This document shows positions 26,231 to 37,802 of a stretch of 64,000 nucleotides of DNA, one piece after another; the stretch's first letter is position 1; each line of letters starts with the position of its first letter. The notes beneath the pieces were generated by a model. That model saw only the letters and a program-made list of their open reading frames with translations. It was not told where the DNA came from and did not search any database. The stretch comes from Chromohalobacter sp. 11-W (GTDB lineage Bacteria; Pseudomonadota; Gammaproteobacteria; Pseudomonadales; Halomonadaceae): positions 62,001 to 126,000 of the forward strand of contig NZ_JARANZ010000009.1 of the NCBI RefSeq assembly GCF_029889905.1. Direction: 5' to 3'. A program made the position numbers and the translations under genes.

Positions 26231-27592
26231 ATGCCGACGTCTTCATCTTCAAAAGAGCAAAATACCGACGATGTCAGTATTGCCACGCTGAGAAAGGTCA
26301 TTGCCGCTTCCGCCATCGGAAACTTCGTCGAGTGGTTTGACTTTGCAATATACGGTTTTCTCGCGGTCATCATTTCTCAGCACTTCTTCCCTCCCGGCAA
26401 TCCTACCCTTGCCTTACTACAAACCTTCGCAGTATTCGCCGTTTCTTTCGCACTCAGGCCTTTAGGAGGCCTCTTCTTCGGCATGCTGGGTGATAAGATC
26501 GGACGCAAACGCGTACTTTCGATAACAGTACTCATGATGGCTGGCTCCACGACACTGATTGGGGTATTACCAACATATACCAGCATCGGGCTACTAGCGC
26601 CGTTGTTGCTAGCGCTGGCACGTTGCCTACAGGGATTTTCAGCGGGGGGCGAATATGCAGGTGCTTGCGCTTTTGTGATGGAGCATGCGCCTCAAGAAAA
26701 GAAAGCTCGCTACGGCAGCTTCGTTCCTGTCTCAACGTTTGTAGCCTTTGCCACGGCCGCCGGGCTCGCGTATTGCATCGATCTCGTCATGTCAGAGGCG
26801 ACATTACAGAACTGGGGGTGGCGACTCCCCTTTCTAATGGCCGCACCATTGGGACTCATTGGTCTGTATATGCGCCTACGACTAGATGAATCCCCCGTAT
26901 TCCAGATATTGAAGTCCCAGCCCGTAACGCACCATACCCCCTTGCGGGAAACTATCCGTCAACACGGTCGCACTTTACTATGCTTGGGTGCTTTTATTTC
27001 GGCTACAGCCTTATCGTTCTATATGTTTACGACATATTTTACGACTTACATGAAAGTGGAAGGTGATGCCACGCGCACCGTTTCCCTATTGGCTAGCCTG
27101 GGGGCTTTAATCTTTGCCGCTATCCTCTGCCCCATTATTGGACGCTATTCAGACTGGGTAGGCCGCCGAAACACGATACTCACTGCAGGATTGAGCCTGA
27201 TGATTGCAGTATTCCCCGCTTATGTGCTGGCTGGAAGCGGACAACTGTGGAGCGCTATGCTAGGTGCCATCATGATGGCCATCGGTGCTGTCATCTGTAA
27301 CGTGGTCACCGCCGTATTGCTATCCGAGCAATTCCCCACCCGCGTACGCTACACGGCTTCCGCCCTGTGCTATAACGTGGCGTACACCCTGTTCGGCGGT
27401 ACAGCACCACTCATTGCGACTTGGCTAATTGATGTGACAGGGAATCCCCTTTCGCCAGCGTTTTATCTGCTTATCATCTCACTTCTAGCGTTATGGGGCG
27501 GCCTGAAACTGCCTGAATCGGCCAAGCGCTCCCTGCACGAAGATGAAGGCCGGGAAGAGCATTCGGCATCACTTTCCATGAACCTGAACTGA
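26231..27592 (+). CDS. MHS-family MFS transporter (ProP-like)
   Basis: 453 residues with 12 TM segments. IGNFVEWFDFAIYGFLAVII and RPLGGLFFGMLGDKIGRKRV are the hallmarks of the metabolite:H+ symporter group containing ProP, KgtP and ShiA; LARCLQGFSAGGEYAGACAF is the TM4-5 signature. The substrate could be betaine, choline-O-sulfate or another zwitterion or acid; the position beside betC favours a choline-sulfate or betaine compound (inference). Base composition is visibly lower in GC than the neighbours, suggesting separate acquisition. The start follows GGAG. The stop lies inside a short tandem repeat. Confidence 0.85.
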   Translation: MPTSSSSKEQNTDDVSIATLRKVIAASAIGNFVEWFDFAIYGFLAVIISQHFFPPGNPTLALLQTFAVFAVSFALRPLGGLFFGMLGDKIGRKRVLSITVLMMAGSTTLIGVLPTYTSIGLLAPLLLALARCLQGFSAGGEYAGACAFVMEHAPQEKKARYGSFVPVSTFVAFATAAGLAYCIDLVMSEATLQNWGWRLPFLMAAPLGLIGLYMRLRLDESPVFQILKSQPVTHHTPLRETIRQHGRTLLCLGAFISATALSFYMFTTYFTTYMKVEGDATRTVSLLASLGALIFAAILCPIIGRYSDWVGRRNTILTAGLSLMIAVFPAYVLAGSGQLWSAMLGAIMMAIGAVICNVVTAVLLSEQFPTRVRYTASALCYNVAYTLFGGTAPLIATWLIDVTGNPLSPAFYLLIISLLALWGGLKLPESAKRSLHEDEGREEHSASLSMNLN

Positions 27593-27627
27593 CCCAATAC
27601 GACCCATGAACTTGAATTGACCCAATA
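27576..27627 (+). repeat. Tandem 28-bp repeat spanning a stop codon
   Basis: Two copies of a 24-base block (27576-27599 and 27604-27627) differ at two positions, with a 28-bp period. The first copy encodes the last residues (MNLN) and stop of the MHS transporter; the second is noncoding. It looks like a recent local duplication. Confidence 0.75.
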
Positions 27628-27629
27628 GC

Positions 27630-27689
27630 GACGCCGTAATTGCTGAGGCTTGCTGATGCAGCACGCCTTCTCAATACGGCGTCTTTTTT
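27630..27689 (+). terminator. Rho-independent terminator after the MHS transporter
   Basis: GACGCCGTA (27630-27638) pairs with TACGGCGTC (27675-27683), followed by six T. The enclosed 36 nt contains further partial pairing (ATTGCTGAGG against CCTTCTCAAT). Confidence 0.75.
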
Positions 27690-27706
27690 ATTCCTTGATT
27701 GTGTCG

Positions 27707-28231
27707 CTACTGATCCAGGTTCACCCCACTGATCCGCGCGAAATACCGATGCCCGCACTGATGGCACGGCTCGAGGCGGGTGATCGACTCGAGCACGACT
27801 TCCGTGTCGCAGTGCACGCAGCGCATGCGGCCGGGTACGGCCATCTCGCCTTCGACATAATCAGCGCGCGCCGCTTCGAGATCGTCCTCGAAGCGGGCCT
27901 GATCGACGGTGGTGCGATCGGCGATGGAGAAAAGCGCCTCGGTGATTCGCCGCGAAATGGTGCCCAGATCGATACCCAACCAGGTGGCAATGCCTTCGCC
28001 GCCCCGAGCCAGGAACCCTCGCAAATCACGCATATCGCGTTCGACCCAGGCGCGTAGCAAGGCCAATTCATCCTTGGTATAGGTCTCGAACTCCGCCTCG
28101 AACTCGATGGCGTCGTCCATTTCGCGCTGCAACGACTCCCAGGACAGATCGCCAGCGCCTTTTTCGAGACGCTCGAGAACCCGCTCATAGGCGCGGCTCA
28201 GGCGATGCTCTTGATCGTGACGTTCGCTCAT
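27707..28231 (-). CDS. DUF1451 zinc-ribbon protein (YbeL-like)
   Basis: 174 residues. A long helical region with many charged residues (about 1-120) is followed by a C-terminal zinc ribbon with paired Cys: MRCVHCDTEVVL and LEPCHQCGHRYF. This is the DUF1451/YbeL layout; function unknown. I start at ATG 28231 (MSERHDQEHRLSRAYERVL), behind GAGAAGCGTT; longer frames upstream have no support. In related genomes it lies between lnt and leuS, and here it still sits head-to-head with leuS. Confidence 0.85.
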   Translation of the reverse strand: MSERHDQEHRLSRAYERVLERLEKGAGDLSWESLQREMDDAIEFEAEFETYTKDELALLRAWVERDMRDLRGFLARGGEGIATWLGIDLGTISRRITEALFSIADRTTVDQARFEDDLEAARADYVEGEMAVPGRMRCVHCDTEVVLESITRLEPCHQCGHRYFARISGVNLDQ

Positions 28232-28311
28232 AACGCTTCTCCTGATCTGTCGTCGACGCCATGCCCCTACCTGTAGGCGCATGACTGGGGTATCCTGACG
28301 GCCTGTCGTAA

Positions 28312-30981
<2,670 letters not shown>

Positions 30982-31037
30982 CTCGGCCCATACGCCCGTT
31001 CCCAACGGAACGGGCCCAAGCTCGCAAGGAGGCCTGC

Positions 31038-31532
31038 GTGAAGCGCCGTTCGCTCATCATCCGATCTCTGCTCCTGCTGACCCTGACGACACTGCTCGCC
31101 GGGTGCGGCTTTCAACTGCGCGGGCTCGACGCGGCCGCGCTCGACATCCCCGCGCTGACGCTGTCCTCCCCCGACGGACGCTTCGAAGACGCCGTGGAAC
31201 AAGCGCTGAAAGGCACCGGCACCACACTCGAGGACGACGCCCCGCTACGCGTCAACCTGAGCGAGGAGCAGGTCCGTGAGACACGCCTGACTCAGGGAGT
31301 CAGCGGGAATCAGGAACGTCGCCTGACCCTCAGCGTGCCGTTCTCGGTACAGCGCAGCGAAGACAACGCCTACCTGCTCGATCAGCAGACCCTCGAGGCC
31401 AGCACCACGCTGAACGTCGACAACAACAACCTGCTGGCGCAGGACGAACTGCGCGACGAAGCACTTCGCTCGTTGCGTCGGGAGGCGGCTCGTCAACTCG
31501 TCGAGCGGCTGCGCGCGCTCGAGACGCCATGA
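31038..31532 (+). CDS. lptE: LPS-assembly lipoprotein LptE
   Basis: 164 residues from a GTG start behind AAGGAGG. Lipobox LLAGCGFQLRG near residue 22. LptE plugs and stabilises the LptD barrel that inserts lipopolysaccharide in the outer membrane. Position between leuS and holA supports the call. The stop overlaps the holA start (ATGA). Confidence 0.93.
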   Translation: MKRRSLIIRSLLLLTLTTLLAGCGFQLRGLDAAALDIPALTLSSPDGRFEDAVEQALKGTGTTLEDDAPLRVNLSEEQVRETRLTQGVSGNQERRLTLSVPFSVQRSEDNAYLLDQQTLEASTTLNVDNNNLLAQDELRDEALRSLRREAARQLVERLRALETP

Positions 31533-32587
31533 AGGTTTTTCCCGACAAACTCGACGAGGCGCTCGGCAAGCGCCTCCAGCCGGTCTACATCGTCGCCGGC
31601 GACGAGCCGTTGATCCATATGGAGGCTTGCGACGCCATCCGTGCCGTAGCGCGTCAGCGTGGCGTCGAGGAGCGCGAAGTGCTCCACGTGGAAAATGGCT
31701 TTCAGTGGGGGCGGCTCACGGAGTCGGCAGCAAGCATGTCACTGTTTGCCTCGAGCAAGCTCATCGAGCTGCGCCTGGGCAGCCAATCGCCAGGGCAAGA
31801 AGGCGCCAAGGCACTCGATGCCTACGCCCGACAGGCCAAGGACAGCGACGACATCCTCCTTATCAGCAGCGCGCGTCTCGACCGACGCGCGCAGTCCAGC
31901 GCCTGGTTCAAGGCGCTGGACAAGATCGGCGTGTTCGTTCCGGTCTGGCCGGTGGATCATCAGCGCCTGCACTTCTGGGTGCGGGATCGCGCGTCGCGTC
32001 ATGGTCTGTCGATGGACATGGACGCGGCACGCCTGCTCGGCGAGCGCACCGAAGGCAACCTGCTGGCCGCCGACCAGGAGTTGCAGAAGCTGGCGCTGCT
32101 CAACCCGCCCAACGCCCGGCTCGATACCAAGGCCATTGCCGGCGGCGTGGAGGACAACGCACGCTACGATGTCTTCACGCTGATCGACGCCTGCCTGCGC
32201 GGCGACCGCGTGCGCGTCTCGCGCATCGTCAGTGGATTGCGCGGCGAAGGCATCGAGGCCCCGGTGGTGTTGTGGGCATTGACGCGTGAGCTGCGCATTT
32301 TTCTGTCGCTGGCACAGCATCTCGATCAAGGGCAAAGCCTTGATCACGCCTGCAAGGCACAGCGCCCGCCGATTCCCGACAAGCGTCGCCCGCTATACCA
32401 GCAGGCCTTGAAACGGATGCCGCTCAAGCGGCTACACAAGCTATTATTGTTCGCACAGCGCTTGGATTTGGCCATCAAGGGCGCCGCGGCGTTACCCGTC
32501 TGGGAGGGGCTTCACGACCTGTCGCTCACCCTGGCCGGCGGACGCGGCCCCCTGGCCGAAATGGCGTATTCCTATCGTATCGCCTAG
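31529..32587 (+). CDS. holA: DNA polymerase III delta subunit
   Basis: 352 residues. Clamp-loader subunit that opens the beta clamp. N-terminal domain with VYIVAGDEPLIHMEACDAIR (degenerate P-loop region, as in this family), then VFVPVWPVDHQRLHFWVRDR and LAADQELQKLALLNP. Overlaps lptE by four bases. Confidence 0.94.
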   Translation: MKVFPDKLDEALGKRLQPVYIVAGDEPLIHMEACDAIRAVARQRGVEEREVLHVENGFQWGRLTESAASMSLFASSKLIELRLGSQSPGQEGAKALDAYARQAKDSDDILLISSARLDRRAQSSAWFKALDKIGVFVPVWPVDHQRLHFWVRDRASRHGLSMDMDAARLLGERTEGNLLAADQELQKLALLNPPNARLDTKAIAGGVEDNARYDVFTLIDACLRGDRVRVSRIVSGLRGEGIEAPVVLWALTRELRIFLSLAQHLDQGQSLDHACKAQRPPIPDKRRPLYQQALKRMPLKRLHKLLLFAQRLDLAIKGAAALPVWEGLHDLSLTLAGGRGPLAEMAYSYRIA

Positions 32588-32647
32588 ATCGATATAGGCT
32601 TACATTGCATCTAGCGAAGGGCACGTATCTGGCGAAGGAGAGCTGCA

Positions 32648-33115
32648 ATGTCGTATACGATCGCACTCAAACGTATCTATCAGGCCGCCGAGGAGGACGA
32701 TGGTGCACGCGTTCTCGTCGACCGCCTATGGCCACGCGGCAAACGCCGTGAGTCGCTGCAACTGACCGACTGGTACCGCGACGCCTCGCCCTCCAACGCC
32801 TTGCGTCGTGGCTGGCACCAAGGTGAGCTCAACGACACCGTGTTCAGCCATCGTTACCGCTGGGAGATCGAGGACGATCCCGACGTCTTGCTGCCCCTCA
32901 TGCGCTGGGCGCGCGAAGGCACGCTCACCTTGCTGACCGCCTCCCGCGAGCCGCAGCGCTCGCACCTCCCGTATTTACGCGACATGCTGCTCAAGGCATT
33001 GGAAGACGAAGACCGCGTGGCGGGCGATCATACACCCGCGTCATCGCCGTGCTACGCCGATCAGGCCGCCCCCAACGACAACGCCTCGCCTGAGACACCG
33101 ACCTCCCGCCACTGA
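32648..33115 (+). CDS. DUF488 family protein (YeaO-like)
   Basis: 155 residues. IALKRIYQAAEEDDGARVLV followed by DRLWPRGKRRESLQLTDWYR is typical of DUF488/YeaO proteins; the Arg-rich loop and a later LTLLTASREPQRSH block are conserved. Function unknown. The last 40 residues are low-complexity and polar. The start follows GAAGGAGAG. It is the last backbone gene before the 33.2-52.0 kb island. Confidence 0.85.
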   Translation: MSYTIALKRIYQAAEEDDGARVLVDRLWPRGKRRESLQLTDWYRDASPSNALRRGWHQGELNDTVFSHRYRWEIEDDPDVLLPLMRWAREGTLTLLTASREPQRSHLPYLRDMLLKALEDEDRVAGDHTPASSPCYADQAAPNDNASPETPTSRH

Positions 33116-33159
33116 TCGCTATCCAAGAGCCCTCCGCACCGCGACTTGCCAACCCAGCG

Positions 33160-33195
33160 AGGCCCAGACGACACTCGGCGCCTCCCTAGGGAAGG
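33160..33195 (+). repeat. Left copy of a ~36-bp direct repeat bracketing the island
   Basis: The 27 bases 33169-33195 match 52018-52044 with one mismatch, and AGGCCCA-type bases just upstream also match. This copy contains the left arm and loop of the hairpin at 52020-52054 but then diverges, so the second arm is missing here. Confidence 0.75.
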
Positions 33196-33362
33196 TCCGA
33201 ATGGTACTGGGGGGCATGACGAGGTTCCGAAGAGATCAATGAGCGCCCAGAAACCTATGCCGAAGAGACCAAAAAATCGGGAAACTCCAGGTGGTCAATG
33301 CTTTGCCTGGCGGCGGTAGGCTAACTATGATGGATTCTTCACAGGCATGAAATCCGAGATCC

Positions 33363-34985
33363 ATGACAATCACTGCTTACACCGCCAAAGCCATCCATAC
33401 AATGAATCCCTCGCAACCGGTCGGACAATGTGTGGCAATACGGGACGGGCGGATACTCGGCGTCGGACCAATCGACGAAATACGGCGTTTCGGCGAGGTA
33501 GTCGTCGACGACCGCTATGCCGACAAGGTGTTGGTGCCCGGCTTCGTCGAAGGCCACAGCCATGCGCTGGAAGGCTCAGTCTGGAGCCATCTCTATCTAG
33601 GCTACTTCGACCGGCGGGACCCGGAAGGCAAGCTTTGGGAAGGACTCAAGACACCCGAGGCGGTTCAGCAGCGTTTGGCCGCACACGTTGACCAGGGGGC
33701 TGCAGACAGCCCGCTCATTGCCTGGGGATTGGATCCAGTCTATTTCGACGCTGCACCGATCGACCGGTGGTTGCTGGATGCGGTAAGCGACACACGACCG
33801 ATCGTCGTTATTCATGCCAGCCTGCATGTAATGTTCGTCAACAGCGCGACCATTGCTCTGGCGGGTCTCGTAGATATGGATCTCGAAGGCATCGTGCGAG
33901 ACGATCAGGGCCAGCCAAGTGGCGTACTCGAAGAGTTCGCCGCCATGCATCCGGTGTTCGATGCACTAGACTTCGATATCTTCGAGGGCGTCTCAGATAC
34001 ACGCGCGCTGAATCGATATGCCCAAGCGGCACGGCGCGAGGGCGTGACCACAATCACTGATTTGCTCAACCCCATGAGTGATGCCGCGATTGCGGCACTT
34101 CGCGAGGCCACTGCGGCCAAGGACTTCCCGGTCCGCCTGGTGCCCGCGCTCAACGCTCTGGCCTGGGACCCGCAAATGGGTAGCGAGCGAGTGCAGCAGG
34201 CCATCGACTACAACCACGAGCGACTGCAGTTTGGGCTCGTCAAATTAGTCACCGACGGCGCGATACAGAACTTCACCGCCCGCCTGCAGTGGCCTGGCTA
34301 TCTTACCGGGCAGGAGAACGGCGTCTGGAACGCACCGCCACAAACGTTTCACGACATGGTTCAGCACTACCACCAGACCGGGCTGCACCTCCATGTGCAT
34401 ACCAACGGTGATGAAGCGGTCAGCATAATCCTTGATGCCTTGGACGAGGCGTTAACGATGTGGCCACGGCCAGACCATCGGCACACACTGCAGCATGTGC
34501 AACTGATCCGCCAAGATCAGCTAAAGCGAGTTGCACGTCTTGGAGCCTGCCTGAACATCTTCGCCAACCATATCTACTACTGGGGCGATGTACACCTGTC
34601 CAAAACACTCGGTTTCGATCGCTGCCAGCGACTCGAGCCGACGGCGAGTGCCGACCGCATGGGTATCGTCTTCGGCATTCACTGCGATGCGCCGGTTACG
34701 CCGATCTCGCCGCTGTTTACCGCCTGGTGTGCTACCACGCGCGAGACCGCCAGCGGGGTCACCTTGGGCGAAGCAGAGAAGATTAGTCGTGCCCGCGCAC
34801 TGGAGGCGATCACGCTAGGCGCGGCCTACACGCTGCGCATGGACGATCGCATCGGCAGCCTTGAGCCAGGCAAGCTTGCCGATATCACAGTACTCGACGA
34901 GGACCCGCTCGACAGCACCACGTCACTCAAGGACATCGGTGTGTTCGACACGCTGCTTTCCGGTCGGTCGACGGGCGGTGGCTAG
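33363..34985 (+). CDS. Amidohydrolase (YtcJ-like)
   Basis: 540 residues. Metal-dependent hydrolase of the amidohydrolase superfamily. VLVPGFVEGHSHALEG replaces the usual P-G-[FL]-x-D-x-H-x-H metal motif with GHSH; further metal ligands are expected in HVHTNGDEAV and HTLQHVQLI. Later IGSLEPGKLADITVLDEDPL closes the composite domain. YtcJ-type enzymes act on N-acyl or formamide bonds of varied substrates; the substrate here is unknown. It is followed by a G3E GTPase, which could deliver its metal. Confidence 0.87.
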   Translation: MTITAYTAKAIHTMNPSQPVGQCVAIRDGRILGVGPIDEIRRFGEVVVDDRYADKVLVPGFVEGHSHALEGSVWSHLYLGYFDRRDPEGKLWEGLKTPEAVQQRLAAHVDQGAADSPLIAWGLDPVYFDAAPIDRWLLDAVSDTRPIVVIHASLHVMFVNSATIALAGLVDMDLEGIVRDDQGQPSGVLEEFAAMHPVFDALDFDIFEGVSDTRALNRYAQAARREGVTTITDLLNPMSDAAIAALREATAAKDFPVRLVPALNALAWDPQMGSERVQQAIDYNHERLQFGLVKLVTDGAIQNFTARLQWPGYLTGQENGVWNAPPQTFHDMVQHYHQTGLHLHVHTNGDEAVSIILDALDEALTMWPRPDHRHTLQHVQLIRQDQLKRVARLGACLNIFANHIYYWGDVHLSKTLGFDRCQRLEPTASADRMGIVFGIHCDAPVTPISPLFTAWCATTRETASGVTLGEAEKISRARALEAITLGAAYTLRMDDRIGSLEPGKLADITVLDEDPLDSTTSLKDIGVFDTLLSGRSTGGG

Positions 34986-35155
34986 GTGTGAATAGATACC
35001 GGCAGGCAAAACGCTACTCGGATTACGCCAGGCAAGGCACTCAATACCGGGGCAAAGCGCCCCGTTGATCAATACCCAAGGACGGCTCCCCTGGGGTTGG
35101 GCAGAGTGCCCAGCCCTTCCCGTGATCAGCGTGCTTGTGGATGGAGTCAGAAACG

Positions 35156-36037
35156 ATGAGTACATCGATATTGCCCATTCCCGCCACGCTGCTCTGTGGA
35201 TTCCTCGGCAGTGGCAAGACCACTCGCATCAACACGCTCATTGCCAGCGGTGAACTCACGAACGCGCTGTTTCTAGTCAACGACTTCGGGCGTATCAACA
35301 TCGATGCCGAGCTGATCGAATCGCAGGAAGACCACATCTTGCGGCTGACCAACGGCTGCGCCTGTTGCGGGATCGCCGGCAATCTTTCCGCACAGCTTCG
35401 CGACATCCGGCGATGGCCGACGCCGCCATCGCATTTGGTCTTCGAGGCCAGCGGCATCGCCCGGCCACGCCCGCTCATGCAGTTGCTCGATGCAGCACAC
35501 GGCTTCCGGCTCGAACACGCCGAGACACTAATAGACGCCAGTGCCTTTACGCGCCACTACACCGACGCGGCAGTCAAAGATATCGTCGTTGACCAGATCC
35601 GAGAGGTGGCTCAGCTACGCATCAACCGCATCAACTGGCTGACAGAGGCGCAGCGCGAGCAGGTATTGCAATCAATCGCCGCACTCAATCCGACGGCGGG
35701 CAGAACGCTCGAAAAGGCAGAGAAGCCGGCAGCAACATCCCAAGCCTCTAGCAAGGCGCGAGGCAGCGGGCCGCTGGTCACCGAGAGCGTAGAGTTCGCC
35801 AACGTCATCGACCTCGCCACTCTTGAGGCTCTACTGAGCGAGGCGACAACCACGCTGGTTCGCGCCAAGGGATTGGTGCAGGCGAACGACCATGCCGGCA
35901 GCTACCATGTTATCCAGCTTGCAGGTGGCCGGCTGACCCGGACCGCGACCCGCGCCCATCAATCGCGGGCGCTGGTGGTCATCGGCTACCCGGGCAAGGA
36001 CATGGACCGCTTGATCGCCTCGTTGCGTGCGCTGTAA
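35156..36037 (+). CDS. G3E-family GTPase / metallochaperone (CobW-like)
   Basis: About 293 residues. P-loop LCGFLGSGKTTRIN; switch-like LVNDFGRINIDAELI; the metal-binding CxCC motif is NGCACCGIAGN; HLVFEASGIARPRP follows. A shorter C-terminal CobW domain spans about 210-290. Such GTPases load zinc, cobalt or other metals into target enzymes. Its position about 170 nt after the amidohydrolase suggests that enzyme as client (inference). ATG 35156 follows GGATGGAG. Confidence 0.85.
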   Translation: MSTSILPIPATLLCGFLGSGKTTRINTLIASGELTNALFLVNDFGRINIDAELIESQEDHILRLTNGCACCGIAGNLSAQLRDIRRWPTPPSHLVFEASGIARPRPLMQLLDAAHGFRLEHAETLIDASAFTRHYTDAAVKDIVVDQIREVAQLRINRINWLTEAQREQVLQSIAALNPTAGRTLEKAEKPAATSQASSKARGSGPLVTESVEFANVIDLATLEALLSEATTTLVRAKGLVQANDHAGSYHVIQLAGGRLTRTATRAHQSRALVVIGYPGKDMDRLIASLRAL

Positions 36038-36049
36038 CGATAGCTGGAT

Positions 36050-37513
36050 TCAAGCCTCTGCATACTCGTTTGCGAGTGTAGCGGGTACGGGCCGGGTCAT
36101 CAGACTGACCGCGACGAACACCGCGATATTGCACAGCAGGCCGACGATGCCGGCATTGATGTCCAGCGGCGTCGATTCCGCCACGATCTGGAAGTAGTAG
36201 TTGACGCCTATGCCGACAACCATCCCCGCGATGGCCCCCTGCTTGGTGCCACGCCGCCATATCAGGGCGCCATACACCGCCGGTACGAACTGCGCGATCG
36301 ACCCATAGGCGCCAACCAGCAGCGCGATGATGCCAGCCGCCCCGAAAATCGATAGCCAATAAGCCGCTGCGCCAATCGCAACCACACCGACACGCATGAT
36401 CCAGACCTGTGTGCGTTCATCCATGTCCGGCTTGAAAGGCAGGATCACGTCGCGGCCCAGCGAGACCGAGCCGCCATGGGTGATCGCATCCGAGGACGAC
36501 ATTGCTGCAGCCAGAGCGCCTGCCCCAATCAAGCCGTACAGCCAGCTGTTCGCCCCAAGATAGTTGGTCACGAGGTGCGGCAATATCTCGTCCGAACTTT
36601 CCAGCGCGTCTGGAGCAACCACACCAATGGCAGCAAAGCCAACGAACAGCACCGGCACCAAAAAGATACCAAACAAGGGGAACGCCATTGTCGTGATCTT
36701 GATGCGCTTTTCGGTGGTTGTATAGGACTTGGTGAATAGATGCGGCCACATCAGGAAGCCAAGGGCCGATACCAATATGACGGTCGAATACGCCATGGCC
36801 GACATCGGGGAGCCGTCTTGACCGATGGTCAAAAATCCTGGCTTTGCCTGTTCAATTGCAGTGAACATCTCCGTCGGACTGCCCTGCAGCGTATAGACTA
36901 GGTAATAGCCCACTGTCCAAGCCACGATAAGCATTAGCGCGCCCTGCAGCACATCGCTCCACGCTGCCCCGCGCACCCCCGAGGTTGCCACATAGGCGAC
37001 CACGATGCCGTAGGCCAGCAATGCGCCGAACCAGTAGGGGATCACTCCGTCGGTGAGAATATTGAAAATGAAGGCCATCCCTTTGATCTGGAGGGTCAGA
37101 TACTGGATGAATGCCAGTACCGAAATCACCCCTACGATCACGGTCAACGCTTTGGACTGATATCGATCACCCAAAAAATCCCCCATGGTGAAGAAATTCT
37201 TGCGAGCGCCAATACGGCCTACCTTCGGCCCCAGCAAGTACCATGGAAGGATCCCTAGCGCTATATAGGCCGGCACGAAATACGAGGCTGCCCCTTGGGA
37301 AAAGGCCATGCCGGGGCCACCGAGGAAGGAAAACGCACTGAAAACCGTCCCTCCCATCATGAACCAGATCACGATTAGGCCAAGACCGCGGTCCGCAACC
37401 GCATATTCGGAAACCGACCAGAAAGAGCGTTTGCGTCCAGCCATGAGCCCAATCACGAAGGCAAGTACCAGATACACTAGCATTGAGCCCAGCGCGAATA
37501 CCCAATTATTCAT
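36050..37513 (-). CDS. Sodium:solute symporter (SSS family)
   Basis: 487 residues with about 13 TM helices. SVSEYAVADRGLGLIVIWFM near the start and GAGALAAAMSSSDAITHGGS in the second half are SSS hallmarks (PanF/PutP relatives). It transports an organic solute with Na+. The start ATG 37513 (MNNWVFALG) overlaps the stop of the preceding DUF3311 gene by eight bases, so the two are made together. Substrate unknown; context suggests an amide or acylated nitrogen compound. Confidence 0.87.
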   Translation of the reverse strand: MNNWVFALGSMLVYLVLAFVIGLMAGRKRSFWSVSEYAVADRGLGLIVIWFMMGGTVFSAFSFLGGPGMAFSQGAASYFVPAYIALGILPWYLLGPKVGRIGARKNFFTMGDFLGDRYQSKALTVIVGVISVLAFIQYLTLQIKGMAFIFNILTDGVIPYWFGALLAYGIVVAYVATSGVRGAAWSDVLQGALMLIVAWTVGYYLVYTLQGSPTEMFTAIEQAKPGFLTIGQDGSPMSAMAYSTVILVSALGFLMWPHLFTKSYTTTEKRIKITTMAFPLFGIFLVPVLFVGFAAIGVVAPDALESSDEILPHLVTNYLGANSWLYGLIGAGALAAAMSSSDAITHGGSVSLGRDVILPFKPDMDERTQVWIMRVGVVAIGAAAYWLSIFGAAGIIALLVGAYGSIAQFVPAVYGALIWRRGTKQGAIAGMVVGIGVNYYFQIVAESTPLDINAGIVGLLCNIAVFVAVSLMTRPVPATLANEYAEA

Positions 37514-37733
37514 GCTTGCCTCCGTTGCCATACTCATAGCGGTAGAAAAAGCACAACACGCAGAAGGCGATCAGCTCTAAAAGAATGACCCAGAACAGAC
37601 CGAAAGGCAGCCCCAGTACGAGCGGGAACACGTGGTTGGCGAGCCCGTACAGTGGAAATATCATTAGCAGGAACATCACCACCACGAAAATGATGTACGG
37701 TCGGGTAACTTTCCTTTGGCGGCTGGTGGCCAT
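37506..37733 (-). CDS. DUF3311 small membrane protein
   Basis: 75 residues with two TM helices (YIIFVVVMFLLMIFPLYGLA and VILLELIAFCVLCFFYRYEY). Small proteins of this type are commonly encoded just before SSS symporters and are thought to be accessory subunits. The start ATG 37733 (MATSRQRKVTRPY) follows AAGGAGGGC. The stop overlaps the symporter start. Confidence 0.83.
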   Translation of the reverse strand: MATSRQRKVTRPYIIFVVVMFLLMIFPLYGLANHVFPLVLGLPFGLFWVILLELIAFCVLCFFYRYEYGNGGKHE

Positions 37734-37802
37734 AAGTGCCCTCCTTTCTATTGTTTTAGGGTGTTCTTTGGCGTGACAGCTCACGCTATTAATGGACTCA
37801 CA

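Noticed and set aside
25872-26291. A 139-codon frame in the betC/MHS control region
   Set aside because: It overlaps the MHS start, has no ribosome site and shows no family features.
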